Shown in pieces: positions 49,855 to 58,805 of a stretch of DNA of 64,000 nucleotides. The stretch's first letter is position 1. Every line of letters starts with the position of its first letter. The stretch comes from Thermosediminibacter oceani DSM 16646 (GTDB lineage: Bacteria > Bacillota > Thermosediminibacteria > Thermosediminibacterales > Thermosediminibacteraceae): assembly GCF_000144645.1 (NCBI RefSeq), contig NC_014377.1, positions 1,240,001-1,304,000 on the forward strand. The letters run 5' to 3'. A program made the position numbers and the translations under genes. The notes under the pieces were generated by a model that worked only from the letters and a program-made list of their open reading frames with translations, had not been told where the DNA came from and searched no databases.

Positions 49855-50287
49855 TTATCCTCACCCGACCTGTAGCAACGGTTACGATTACATAAAGCCT
49901 GTCCTTAGCTCCTTTTATCGCAACAGTACCCCCCTGTTCCGGGGCCCCCGAAGGTGTAAATATCAGAGTATTTTTAGGGAAATTTGTCCACGAAAGTGAA
50001 ACGCCCTCAGGCAGATACACTCTTGATGCACGGTAACCGTGCAGTATCTGATAATTATCGCATCGGTGCGTGTCAAACAGAATTTTATAACTTTCGCCTT
50101 CGGCCATGGCCTGCTGCTGTACGGTTCGCATGTCTTGTACCAGCTTTTGTGTGGCAACCTGCAATTTGAAGTTGTCCAATACAGTCCTGATGCTTGGCAC
50201 CGTTATCATACACAGGATACCCAGAATTGCGGTTACTGCTATTGTCTCGATTAGAGTAAAACCTCGCCGGTATACTGTCCCTCTCAT
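49838..50287 (-). CDS. Prepilin-like protein (FimT/GspH type)
   Basis: About 149 residues from ATG 50287 (MRGTVYRRGFTLIETIAV) with GAGGTG six bases upstream. The prepilin motif RRGFTLIE is followed by a hydrophobic helix. The C-terminal region shows ATQKLVQDMRTVQQQAMAEG and NTLIFTPSGAPEQGGTVAIK, the GspH/FimT signature. It is a minor pilin, possibly with DNA-binding ability as known for some FimT proteins (inference). Confidence 0.85.
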   Translation of the reverse strand: MRGTVYRRGFTLIETIAVTAILGILCMITVPSIRTVLDNFKLQVATQKLVQDMRTVQQQAMAEGESYKILFDTHRCDNYQILHGYRASRVYLPEGVSLSWTNFPKNTLIFTPSGAPEQGGTVAIKGAKDRLYVIVTVATGRVRISETAP

Positions 50288-50321
50288 GAAGTGCACCTCA
50301 AAATCGTTTCCCAAGAAAGCT

Positions 50322-50672
50322 TTAATTATTTTTTGGACTGACGGTTAAAGTATAATTTTTACCATCCAAAGAACTATAATCAATGTTAAATTTCTCGGTC
50401 ATCTTTTCCCAGCTTTTTTCGTCGATATATTTCGGTACAAGGGAACCACCCAAGTTGTCTTGAGGATATTTGCCATTGTCGGTATAATACATTTCAAGGG
50501 CATTTTTCAGTACGGTCTCATTGGCTTCGCCTATTTTTGTTTTAGAATCATCCACTAACTTGGACACGCTGGGAATTGCAATTGCTCCTACAAATGTAAT
50601 TATGGCAATAACGATAATTAACTCCAGCAGAGTAAAACCCCTCGCCCTATCAGGATTTTCTTTAATTATCAT
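50322..50672 (-). CDS. Major-type prepilin (PilA/PulG/ComGC-like)
   Basis: 116 residues. RARGFTLLELIIVIAIITFV (about residues 9-28) is a textbook type IVa prepilin start, cut after Gly. The short globular part ends with strands GKNYTLTVSPKNN; MYYTDNGKYPQDNLGGSLVP resembles GspG-type calcium-binding pseudopilins. It is placed right after pilC and is the likely main pilin subunit. A GGAGGGGGC ribosome binding site precedes it. Confidence 0.88.
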   Translation of the reverse strand: MIIKENPDRARGFTLLELIIVIAIITFVGAIAIPSVSKLVDDSKTKIGEANETVLKNALEMYYTDNGKYPQDNLGGSLVPKYIDEKSWEKMTEKFNIDYSSLDGKNYTLTVSPKNN

Positions 50673-50690
50673 TTAGCCCCCTCCTTTTTT

Positions 50691-51896
50691 TCAGAAAGAA
50701 CTATAAATGTTGAACATAGGAAGAACTATAGAAATCACTGCAAAACCGATAATAAGTGACATCAAAATCAGCGCAGCCGGTCCAGCTATTGATAAAAGCC
50801 TGCTCTGCATGTCTTCTACCTCGCTATCATAAAAATCGGCAGTTTTAAACAACATCTCTTCAAGCTTTCCCGATTCTATACCGACCTGCAGCATTTTCAA
50901 CATCAAGGGCGGAAAGCTCGAATCCCGAAGAGATACCGCCAGGTTTTTCCCTATCCTGAGGTTTTCCAGGGCTACCTGCAGATCCCTTTTAAAAACCTGG
51001 TTTTTCTGAGCACTCTCCACAATTTCAATGGCCTTTACCAGAGGTATACCGCAGGAAATAAGGATAGCAAGAACTCTGCAGAGTATAGCTGAAGTGCTCT
51101 TTTTCTGCAAAGGTCCTAAAACTGGCGTCGAAAGCCAGAATTTATCGATTGCATAGGCCTTTTCGGGATCACGCTTAAGCTTATAGAGGCCTAATAAGAG
51201 AAGAAAAAATGCAGACAACGAATAAAGCACATATCGCCCCATGTTTGTACTGACAGACATAAAGATTCTCGTTATAACGGGGAGATATACGCCCGATTCC
51301 TCAAACATATTAGAATATACGGGCAGTATATTGTTCGAAGTGTAATAAAAGACAACCAGTGCCACAGCGCCAAGAATAGCCGGGTAAGTCATTGAGGTTT
51401 TCAGCCTTTCCCGGTATTTTGCCATGGTCTCAAAATGCACGGCCAGCTTTTTAAGAATATCTTCCAGACATCCCGCTATTTCTCCGGTCTCAACCGTATA
51501 GATTAAAATTTCTGGAAAGATACCCGGTTGATTTCTGAAGGCTTCCGACAGCGTAAAACCTCGTTTTAAATCCCGGATCACCCTGCGCAGAGCTCTTGTT
51601 AATCCCGGATGGGAGTTCTGCTGGCACATTACAGAAAGGCACTCTATCACAGGAATACCACTTTCTAGCATGCTGGCCATTTGACGGCAAAAAACCGCCA
51701 ATTCTCTAAATCCCCTTTTGAGCATAAAATCTCTGTAAAGAAAAAATAAAGTGTAAAGCGGCTCCTTCCGGATCCGTACAGGGAAAAATCCCTTATTTTT
51801 CAACAAATTGGCCACATCTTGCATATTTTGAGCCTCATGTATTCCCTGTATTACTTCTCCGTCAAAATTTATACCGCGGTAATAAAAAACAGCCAA
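50691..51896 (-). CDS. pilC: Type IV pilus inner-membrane platform PilC
   Basis: 401 residues with two GspF/PilC domains. The first reads ELAVFCRQMASMLESGIPVI and FPEILIYTVETGEIAGCLED, the second ILCRVLAILISCGIPLVKAI and LMLKMLQVGIESGKLEEMLF. Three membrane helices follow the usual pattern (around residues 170, 220 and 375). It couples PilB rotation to pilin insertion. It lies 20 bases after pilB. Confidence 0.94.
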   Translation of the reverse strand: MAVFYYRGINFDGEVIQGIHEAQNMQDVANLLKNKGFFPVRIRKEPLYTLFFLYRDFMLKRGFRELAVFCRQMASMLESGIPVIECLSVMCQQNSHPGLTRALRRVIRDLKRGFTLSEAFRNQPGIFPEILIYTVETGEIAGCLEDILKKLAVHFETMAKYRERLKTSMTYPAILGAVALVVFYYTSNNILPVYSNMFEESGVYLPVITRIFMSVSTNMGRYVLYSLSAFFLLLLGLYKLKRDPEKAYAIDKFWLSTPVLGPLQKKSTSAILCRVLAILISCGIPLVKAIEIVESAQKNQVFKRDLQVALENLRIGKNLAVSLRDSSFPPLMLKMLQVGIESGKLEEMLFKTADFYDSEVEDMQSRLLSIAGPAALILMSLIIGFAVISIVLPMFNIYSSF

Positions 51897-51916
51897 TGTT
51901 CAGCAGGCACCTCTTT

Positions 51917-53665
51917 TCAATCGGAAAATATAACCTTAATTATTTCATGTGGAGTAGTTATACCCTTCATGACAAGCCTTAGAGCACTTTCTTTCATATT
52001 CTTAAAACCCAACCTCGAAGAAACCTTTAAAAGTTGTTCAGTAGAGGCTCCCTTGATAATTAATTCTCGGTGTTCTTGTGATATGAGAAGTATTTCAGCC
52101 ACGACTGTACGCCCTTTAAACCCCGATTGGTTACAAAATTTACAGCCTCTACCTCGATAAAGTCTTGTTGGGTTATTAATGCCGAGAGCTATAAGGTCTC
52201 TATCTTCTGGCTGGTATTCTTCTTTACAATACGGGCATATTTTTCTTACCAATCTCTGGGATACCACACCTATTAAACTGGAAGCCACAAGATAGGGTTC
52301 TATGCCCATGTCTAGCAATCTTGTGATGGATCCTACCGCATCACCTGTATGTAAAGTTGAGAAGACCAGGTGGCCCGTAAGCGCAGCCCTCACAGCTATT
52401 TCCGCCGTTTCGCGGTCTCTTATCTCACCTACCATTATCACGTTCGGATCCTGCCTCAAAACAGAGCGAAGCCCTGCAGCAAATGTAATTCCCGCCTTTG
52501 GATTAATCTGAAGTTGGTTAATACCGTCCAATACGTATTCTACCGGATCTTCCAGGGTCACAATGTTTTTCGCCGGTGTATTTATGGAATTCAACATTGA
52601 GTAAAGAGTAGTTGTTTTGCCGCTACCGGTGGGGCCCGTAACCAGGATCATCCCGCAAGGAAATTTAAGCATCTTAGAGATCGAATCAAGCTCGCGCTCA
52701 TCAAAACCCAGGTGCTTTAAGTCGAGGTGCATGCGGTGGCGATTAAAAATTCTCAAAACAACCTTCTCACCGTGAATCGTTGGCATTGTTGACACCCTAA
52801 TGTCAATAATCGAATCGTTTACAGAAAGTTCTATGCGGCCATCTTGCGCCACCCTCTTTTGAGCTATATCCATACCGGCCATTATTTTTATCCTCGTAAT
52901 GACCGAAGCAAGAAGCTTTTTGGGCCATCTTATAATTTCGAACAGCTCCCCATCAATGCGGTATCTTACCCTTATATCCCTTTCCTGAGGTTCTATATGA
53001 ATATCGCTCGCACCTTCATTGATCGCCCTGAACAGGACAGTATTTACAAGCTTTATTATTGGGGCGCTGTCTTCATCGTAAGAAGTGTCAATAAGCGGTT
53101 CTTCGTAGATTTCGCTTCCTATTTCCCGCAAAACCTCTTCTATAGAGTCTTTTGCAGAGTAAAATATATCTATTGCCCTTTCTATTTGCCCTCTTGAAGC
53201 TATGGCCACCTGAATGTCCAACCCCGTTATTACCCTTACGTCGTTTACAGCAAAAACATCCAACGGATCACTAAAGACTACCGTAAGTATGCCGTCTTTA
53301 TATTTTAACGGGAAAACACCGTACTTCCTAGCCAGGCTTTCAGGTAAAAATTTAACGACCTGTGGATCGATGTCATATACATTTAAGTCAACGTGAGGGA
53401 TTCCCAGCTGAAATTCCAGAGCCTCCATCAGCATTTTTTCTCTGATAATACCCATATCCACCATGATTTCTCCGATCAGTTTCCCGGTTTTTTTCTGAAT
53501 ATCCAGCGCTTTTTCCAGCTGAGATTTCGTTATGATGTTTTGTTCCAACAATATATCGCCCAATCTCTTTTCCACAGCCTCATCATCGCCGCACTTTAAG
53601 TGTAGAAAATTTTTCCGTATATTAATATTCAACAAATTATTCCAATTTCCTTCAAGTAACGTCAT
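51917..53665 (-). CDS. pilB: Type IV pilus extension ATPase PilB
   Basis: 582 residues as the longest frame. An N-terminal MshEN-type region (LGDILLEQNIITKSQLEKAL, residues about 34-53) may sense cyclic di-GMP as in related proteins. The ATPase core has Walker A GMILVTGPTGSGKTTTLYSM (about residue 338), the Asp box VVTLEDPVEY-like IVTLEDPVEYVLDGINQLQI, Walker B NVIMVGEIRDRETAEIAVRA and the tetracysteine motif region CPYCKEEY...CKFC. The first 30 residues lack a ribosome binding site, so a GTG near residue 31 is a possible start. No retraction ATPase PilT lies nearby. Confidence 0.93.
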   Translation of the reverse strand: MTLLEGNWNNLLNINIRKNFLHLKCGDDEAVEKRLGDILLEQNIITKSQLEKALDIQKKTGKLIGEIMVDMGIIREKMLMEALEFQLGIPHVDLNVYDIDPQVVKFLPESLARKYGVFPLKYKDGILTVVFSDPLDVFAVNDVRVITGLDIQVAIASRGQIERAIDIFYSAKDSIEEVLREIGSEIYEEPLIDTSYDEDSAPIIKLVNTVLFRAINEGASDIHIEPQERDIRVRYRIDGELFEIIRWPKKLLASVITRIKIMAGMDIAQKRVAQDGRIELSVNDSIIDIRVSTMPTIHGEKVVLRIFNRHRMHLDLKHLGFDERELDSISKMLKFPCGMILVTGPTGSGKTTTLYSMLNSINTPAKNIVTLEDPVEYVLDGINQLQINPKAGITFAAGLRSVLRQDPNVIMVGEIRDRETAEIAVRAALTGHLVFSTLHTGDAVGSITRLLDMGIEPYLVASSLIGVVSQRLVRKICPYCKEEYQPEDRDLIALGINNPTRLYRGRGCKFCNQSGFKGRTVVAEILLISQEHRELIIKGASTEQLLKVSSRLGFKNMKESALRLVMKGITTPHEIIKVIFSD

Positions 53666-53674
53666 CTTTAAACA

Positions 53675-53701
53675 AAAAAAGCCTTAATTCAAAATAAGGC
53701 C
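53675..53701 (-). terminator. Terminator behind yqeG
   Basis: The stem GCCTTA/TAAGGC overlaps the yqeG stop codon and is followed on the minus strand by seven T. It separates yqeG from the pilus operon, which therefore needs its own promoter in the short remaining gap. Confidence 0.75.
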
Positions 53702-54195
53702 TTTCTTTTCATAAAATTTATTATTTTTCGCTCCAGTCGGCGAATTATCTTAGTCCAGAAGAATTCGCTCTCATCTAAAGGTTTTACCAGTATAACCATC
53801 ATCCCGAGGCGTTTGGCCCCCAGAACGTCGGTAAAAAGCTGATCGCCTATAAAAACCGTTTCGTTTACCGATGTACCGATAATCTCCATTCCTTTTAAAA
53901 AGACTCTTTTACCGGGCTTGAACGCACCACTGGTTACTGCAGGTATCCCCAGTTTTTCGGAGCAGGTCTTTATCCGGCGAGCCATGTTATTCGACACAAT
54001 ACAGAACGTGAAACCTTCCTCCCTCCCTCGCCGGATCCACTCGATCAACTTATCGTCAATTTCACATGAGTTCCAGGGCAAAAGCGTATTGTCAAGGTCG
54101 ATCAGTATACCTTTAATGCCCTTTTGTTTTAGATATTTAAAATCTATTTGGAAGATATCTTGTACATATAGATCAGGCCGAAACAATTTCCACAT
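53689..54195 (-). CDS. yqeG: YqeG family HAD phosphatase
   Basis: 168 residues of the HAD subfamily IIIA. Motif I is GILIDLDNTLLPW (about residue 31, nucleophile Asp), motif II CIVSNNMARRIKT (Ser/Asn, about residue 66), and motifs III/IV KPGKRVFLKGMEI with VFIGDQLFTDVLGAKRLGMM (about residue 116). Orthologues are phosphatases of small substrates, and the plant relative is a phosphatidylglycerophosphate phosphatase. A TATAAT box overlaps the intergenic gap upstream (about 54234-54239). Confidence 0.92.
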   Translation of the reverse strand: MWKLFRPDLYVQDIFQIDFKYLKQKGIKGILIDLDNTLLPWNSCEIDDKLIEWIRRGREEGFTFCIVSNNMARRIKTCSEKLGIPAVTSGAFKPGKRVFLKGMEIIGTSVNETVFIGDQLFTDVLGAKRLGMMVILVKPLDESEFFWTKIIRRLERKIINFMKRKALF

Positions 54196-54252
54196 ACCCT
54201 GCCTCCATTAAAAAAATAAAATCTGCGTTGTATATTATAGCATATAAATTTT

Positions 54253-54972
54253 TTAGTTGCAGCCTTCGGGATGTAATTCGTCGAACAGTTTTTTTATTGC
54301 CCTTTTCTCTATTCTGGAAACATACGACCTCGAAATTCCCAGTAATTTGGCTATCTCTCTTTGAGTCCTGGCCTTGCCGTTTAGAAGGCCGTATCTCAAT
54401 TCTATTACTTTTTTCTCGCGACCTTTCAGAACAGTGCGGATCTTATCGTAAAGTTTCTTTTGCTGAAATTTATTCGATATTTCTTCGATTATGGCATCAG
54501 ATTCGGTTCCTAAAATATCCATAAGGGATATCTCATTACCTTCTTTATCCACTCCTATTGGATCCTGCAGAGAAACCTCCGCTTTAATTTTTTTCGTCGT
54601 GCGAAGATTCATCAATATCTCGTTTTCTATACAGCGGGCCGCATAGGTAGCGAGGCGGTTTCCCTTGGTCTTATTAAAGGTTGTAATGGCCTTTATTAAT
54701 CCTATGGTCCCGATAGATATCAGGTCGTCCATGTCTTCACCGGTATTGGCAAATTTCTTTACTATGTGAGCCACCAACCTCAGGTTTCTTTCTATCAGTA
54801 TGTTTCTTGCCTCCTCATCGCCATTTCTGTAAAGCTCCAGGTATTTTTCCTCCTCTTCGGGCGTCAATGGCTGCGGGAAAGTATTATTGTTAATAATATA
54901 TCCCATCCATGTGAGTAGCTCTTTAAAAAACAAAAAGCCCAAAGTCATCAGTACCGACAAAGCACTTCCCAT
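54253..54972 (-). CDS. sigK: Sporulation sigma factor SigK (uninterrupted)
   Basis: 239 residues. A short hydrophobic pro-sequence ([20 protein letters not shown]) precedes region 2 ([55 protein letters not shown]) and region 4 ([20 protein letters not shown]). The sequence [20 protein letters not shown] is diagnostic for sigma-K against sigma-E. It directs late mother-cell transcription after SpoIVFB cleavage, which SpoIVB (also in this window) signals. The gene is continuous, with no skin-like element. GGGGAGGGGG lies upstream, and CATATATT near 54999 may be a sigma-E -10. Confidence 0.95.
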   Translation of the reverse strand: MGSALSVLMTLGFLFFKELLTWMGYIINNNTFPQPLTPEEEEKYLELYRNGDEEARNILIERNLRLVAHIVKKFANTGEDMDDLISIGTIGLIKAITTFNKTKGNRLATYAARCIENEILMNLRTTKKIKAEVSLQDPIGVDKEGNEISLMDILGTESDAIIEEISNKFQQKKLYDKIRTVLKGREKKVIELRYGLLNGKARTQREIAKLLGISRSYVSRIEKRAIKKLFDELHPEGCN

Positions 54973-55034
54973 TTAAATCCCCCTCCCCGTGCGTACCTAT
55001 AATATATGACTTTGGGCTAGAATATGTGCATGTT

Positions 55035-56639
55035 TTACCTACCCTTAAGGTAATAAATTTTTTCGACTATTTTTCCGAAAATCGGAGCTGCCTTAAAGGG
55101 GCCCGACTGCCCTTTTTCTACAAAAACGGTAACGATGTAACGCGGATCTTCCGCGGGATAATACCCCACAAACCATGCGTGATTGTTCCCGTCTCCGAGT
55201 TCAGCGGTTCCGGTCTTGCCCGCCACCTCCACATGCACCTTCGATGGCGCCGCTAACATCCCTGTTCCGTATTGGGTTACAGCTCTCAGAGCTTCCTTCA
55301 CTTTTCTGGCGGTATCTTTAGATATCACTCTTTCCGAAAAGCGGGTCGCCGGAGTATCAGCCGTTACGGTTGAACCCGTGGAATCGACCACTTTTTTCAC
55401 TAAATAAGGTTTTATTTTTATCCCGTCATTCGCTATTATCAACAGCATTTGAGCAGCTTGCAATGGCGTAACCTGAAGTTTTCCCTGTCCTATTGACAGA
55501 TTACCTAAATCTTCCCGGTAGACGTCACGGGAAGCAGGAATAAACCCTGTCTTTTCTTCGCTAAGATCACTTAATACTCTCTCTCCTAAGCCGAATTTTT
55601 CGGCATACTCTAAAACCCTTTCTTTTCCCAATCTCATGCCGAGCTCTATAAATACCGAATTACACGAATATGCCAAGGCATCTTTAAGCGTTAACCGACC
55701 ATGTCCACCCTTTTCGTGACTATAGCACTTGATAACATTACCCCCAACCCTGATAGCCCCGGAACAGTGAAATTCCTCATCAAGATCGGTGACTTTTTCT
55801 TCGAGAGCTGCAGCGAGAACAACGATTTTAAAAATTGAACCCGGTATATATGCTTCTACTGCACGGTTTATCAGGGGCGCATCCTTTTGATTAAGGTAAG
55901 CATCAAGGTCGCTCTGCTTATAATTGGGTCTGCTTGCCATTGCCAGTATCTCTCCCGTTTTAGCGTCCAGTACTACAACCGCTCCTCTTTGAATTTCCGT
56001 GTCCATAACCTCTTCTACAGCTGCCTGTATTTCCCTATCAATCGTCAGCCATACGCCCCATTTTTCGGTAAATAGATTTTCCTTTGAAGCCCCGGGTATC
56101 GGCTGTCCAAAACCGTCGTATATTATACCCGTTTTTATCCTACCTCCGTTCAGAAATTTGTCGAAGGTTTTCTCGATTCCGGCCTTCCCCTTATAGCCTA
56201 CTACATGGGTTGCAAGTGCATTCTGACCGTAGCGCTTTTCCTTCTGGTAAACGAAAACCCCCGGAGTTCTGCCGAGCAGTTTTTTTATAACTGCTATATT
56301 TTCCGGGGATAATCTTACGCTTTGCGGCTTATAAGGGTCTTCAAATGAAAGTATATTATTTTTTTTCAAATATTCAATTTCGCTTTCTTTTAACCAGCGC
56401 GGCGAAATCAAGGCGTAATTTACTTTTTGCGAATCCAGAAGGGACCGACCGTCTCTATCAAAAACCCCTCCTCTGATTTCCTCCCGGGAAGAGCCTTGCC
56501 ACTGACTAAGGGCTCGCCTGTAAAGATAAGTATGGGACAGAACCTGGATGTCGAAAAGACGTATAATCATTAAGATAATTAAAAAAAATACGATGGCGAA
56601 AAAGTAATCCAGCCTTGTACCTTTGCCCACAAAAATCAC
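55035..56639 (-). CDS. Class B penicillin-binding protein (peptidoglycan transpeptidase)
   Basis: 534 residues. One N-terminal membrane helix (DYFFAIVFFLIILMIIRLFD), a dimerisation domain (residues 40-210) and a transpeptidase domain with all three motifs: SIFK (in YIPGSIFKIVVLAAAL, about residue 268), SCN (about residue 329) and KTGT (about residue 474). It is shorter than vegetative PbpB and has no PASTA domains. Its place beside sigK suggests a sporulation-related SpoVD/PbpI-like role, but this is inferred. It cross-links peptidoglycan on the outer face of the membrane. Confidence 0.9.
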   Translation of the reverse strand: MIFVGKGTRLDYFFAIVFFLIILMIIRLFDIQVLSHTYLYRRALSQWQGSSREEIRGGVFDRDGRSLLDSQKVNYALISPRWLKESEIEYLKKNNILSFEDPYKPQSVRLSPENIAVIKKLLGRTPGVFVYQKEKRYGQNALATHVVGYKGKAGIEKTFDKFLNGGRIKTGIIYDGFGQPIPGASKENLFTEKWGVWLTIDREIQAAVEEVMDTEIQRGAVVVLDAKTGEILAMASRPNYKQSDLDAYLNQKDAPLINRAVEAYIPGSIFKIVVLAAALEEKVTDLDEEFHCSGAIRVGGNVIKCYSHEKGGHGRLTLKDALAYSCNSVFIELGMRLGKERVLEYAEKFGLGERVLSDLSEEKTGFIPASRDVYREDLGNLSIGQGKLQVTPLQAAQMLLIIANDGIKIKPYLVKKVVDSTGSTVTADTPATRFSERVISKDTARKVKEALRAVTQYGTGMLAAPSKVHVEVAGKTGTAELGDGNNHAWFVGYYPAEDPRYIVTVFVEKGQSGPFKAAPIFGKIVEKIYYLKGR

Positions 56640-56750
56640 CCAAGGTTAGGTTTTCCATTTTTAGTTCAAATTATGCCTTGGGGTTTTATTGAAGGATTCG
56701 ACTGATAGTGTATTTGACTATAGGGATGGTGAACATATTATATAGTGGGG

Positions 56751-57827
56751 TTATCTAGCGAGGCTGCTTTTACTTTTCGCCTTTAGATGTTCCTCGTAAG
56801 TCCTACTGAAAGTATGGGTCCCATCTCCGTTAGCCACAAAGTATAGATAATCAACCGAAGCCGGGTTTAAGACAGCCTTTATGGACTCTATTCCAGGAGC
56901 CGAAATAGGACCCGGCGGCAGTCCGGCATTAATATACGTGTTATAAGGGGATTGTATTTTCAGATCCTCCAGCGTGAGCACCTCTTTATGCTCTTTTAAA
57001 GCGTATTCCACAGTAGCACACGACTGAAGCGGTATACCTTTTTTCAACCTGTTCAAAAAAACGGCGGCGATTATTGGCTTTTCCGTATTCAATTTTGCCT
57101 CTTTTTCTATTATCGATGCCAGGGTGATCACCTGATATGTGTTTAATCCCAGATCCCTTTCTCGTTCAAGAAATTCAGCGCTATTGTAATATACATCATA
57201 AAACCTTTTCAGCATGGAATCCACGTAATAGCTGGCCGGTTTATTTTTAGACAGGTAATAAGTATCGGGATATAAAAACCCTTCTAGGGTAGCCCCTTGT
57301 GGTAACATTTTCAGAAAAGGGTATTTATCCTTAAAATTTGATGCCACGGCCGACTTTAAAAATTCTTCTTTGGTGGTGAGTTTCCTAGCTTCGAATATCT
57401 CCGCAATCTTTTCAATAGTTATACCCTCGGGAATTGTCACCTTTTCAACTACAACATCTCCCCGTACAAGTTTACGGACAATGTCATGCAAAGACATGGC
57501 CGGACTTAACTCGTAAATGCCGCTCTTAAACTCCGTATCCAGGCCGTTGACCTTGACGTATATATTAAAAGCCAGCGAATTCCTTATTAATCCCCGGCTT
57601 TCTAAATTTTTTGCCACGACCTTCGCCGTCATTCCCTTTTCCAGGTCAAAAAATACACTGCCTTTTTCTTCGGGCTTCACAGGAGCCGACATGGCCCGGT
57701 ACCATAAAGCTCCTGATAAAATCACTAGGAGAAGAGGCGCAAAAAGCAGGATTTTTTTCCAGCGCTTGAGTTTCTGAATTAACCCGCTGTCTTTAAAATT
57801 CTGCCACAATGCTTTTACATTAAACAC
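56751..57827 (-). CDS. mltG: Endolytic transglycosylase MltG
   Basis: About 358 residues from a GTG at 57827 with GGGGG five bases upstream; an upstream GTG at 57839 is less likely. A membrane helix (WKKILLFAPLLLVILSGALW) is followed by LysM-like and YceG domains. The catalytic Glu lies in VITLASIIEKEA (about residue 240), and the C-terminal part has NTYINAGLPPGPISAPGIES and LYFVANGDGTHTFSRTYEEH. It cuts nascent glycan strands and sets their length. It follows queT by about 15 bases. Confidence 0.93.
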   Translation of the reverse strand: MFNVKALWQNFKDSGLIQKLKRWKKILLFAPLLLVILSGALWYRAMSAPVKPEEKGSVFFDLEKGMTAKVVAKNLESRGLIRNSLAFNIYVKVNGLDTEFKSGIYELSPAMSLHDIVRKLVRGDVVVEKVTIPEGITIEKIAEIFEARKLTTKEEFLKSAVASNFKDKYPFLKMLPQGATLEGFLYPDTYYLSKNKPASYYVDSMLKRFYDVYYNSAEFLERERDLGLNTYQVITLASIIEKEAKLNTEKPIIAAVFLNRLKKGIPLQSCATVEYALKEHKEVLTLEDLKIQSPYNTYINAGLPPGPISAPGIESIKAVLNPASVDYLYFVANGDGTHTFSRTYEEHLKAKSKSSLAR

Positions 57828-57841
57828 ATAAACCCCCACTT

Positions 57842-58318
57842 TCAGTCGGTTTTATCAAAGTATCTTATAAGGCCCGTCCTCTTAATAAAAAACACTAGCG
57901 GTATTCCCAGTAAGCCCACGGCGATGAATTCCCCCAGTCCGATATAGGCAGCAGTGATGGCGTAAGGCATTCCGTACAATAGGCTTAGATAGTAGGATAC
58001 TCCCAGCGCATTAAGTACGATGGGCGGCAGAGCTCCCAGAAATGGGTTCGGCATTTTGCTCGTTATGTATGCCGCCAATAGCGTTATGAGGCTTCCGCCA
58101 TATACATCCCATGGGCCCAGACCTCCAAGCAGGTTTGCCAGGAAGCATCCGACGAAAAGCCCGGGTACGGCTGAGCTTTCTATGAGTGGCAGAAGAGTTA
58201 GAGCCTCGGAGACTCGCACCTGCACTGGACCGTAACTTATAGGCTTTAAAAAGTAAGTTAATACAGTATAAAGACCCGCAATAATCGCCGCTCTAATGAT
58301 ATACCGGATAGATTTCAT
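57842..58318 (-). CDS. queT: QueT family queuosine-precursor transporter
   Basis: About 158 residues from ATG 58318 (MKSIRYIIRAAIIAGLYTV), with GGGAGGG upstream. Five to six membrane helices with family signatures YGPVQVRVSEALTLLPLIES (residues about 29-48) and VGCFLANLLGGLGPWDVYGG (about residues 56-75). QueT proteins are the substrate-specific component of ECF transporters for preQ1-type precursors. A 117-base leader with a candidate promoter lies upstream. No preQ1-I aptamer was recognised. Confidence 0.9.
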   Translation of the reverse strand: MKSIRYIIRAAIIAGLYTVLTYFLKPISYGPVQVRVSEALTLLPLIESSAVPGLFVGCFLANLLGGLGPWDVYGGSLITLLAAYITSKMPNPFLGALPPIVLNALGVSYYLSLLYGMPYAITAAYIGLGEFIAVGLLGIPLVFFIKRTGLIRYFDKTD

Positions 58319-58441
58319 ATTTTTCCCTCCCCAATTCTTGTACAAAGATGATATAATAAAATAATCAGGGGAACCAGTAGCGGTAAGTTAATATCCGATT
58401 TCCGACACCTAATACGAGATTTATATTAGAATTTCATTTTA

Positions 58442-58470
58442 AGTTTATCGCTAAGAACACTCTACGTCAA
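58442..58470 (-). promoter_or_regulatory. Candidate promoter and leader of queT-mltG
   Basis: TTGACG (58470-58465), a 17-base spacer and TAAACT (58447-58442) on the minus strand. The transcript would have a leader of about 117 bases in which TTCCCC (about 58370) can pair with the GGGGAGG ribosome binding site. The -10 is poor, so confidence is modest. Confidence 0.45.
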
Positions 58471-58562
58471 CTCAAATCTACATCCCACACTGGAGCCGGC
58501 CTTTACAAATAGAAATTTTTATTATATAATCGCAATTGAAAATAAGACTAGTTTATCTTCTA

Positions 58563-58706
58563 CGTTGAAGGGGAGTAGCCGAAAGATAAAGCCATCATCT
58601 CGGTAATCCATTGCGATTACCTGGCTTTATCCTCTGGATTATTATTTCTGGAGGGCGAGACCTTTGGCTTAATTCCTTTCGGAATTTCGGCCAAAGGTCA
58701 TTTTTA
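58563..58706 (+). ncRNA. yybP-ykoY (manganese) riboswitch with terminator
   Basis: The conserved GAAGGGGAGTAGCC (from 58566) and GGAGGGCGAGACCTTTGG (58650-58667) form the P1 region and metal loops. The arm GATAAAGCC/GGCTTTATC with inner GGTAATC/GATTACC makes the long helix between them. A terminator stem GACCTTTGG/CCAAAGGTC (58659-58667 with 58691-58699) plus TTTTT competes with P1, so Mn2+ binding should switch the downstream ATPase on. The class senses Mn2+ in studied bacteria. Confidence 0.93.
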
Positions 58707-58805
58707 TCTCTCTTGGTACACGGGAGGTGAAGTGGACAAAAATCAGCAATAAATAGCGATAATTAAAAAAATAATAAATTAATGTATAATAATGGAGGGT
58801 CGCTG

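Noticed and set aside
54253-54972. skin-type interruption of sigK
   Set aside because: The reading frame is continuous through regions 2 and 4, so no element is inserted.
58319-58441. preQ1-I riboswitch before queT
   Set aside because: The compact hairpin plus A-rich tail of that class is not present. Only a generic leader is reported.
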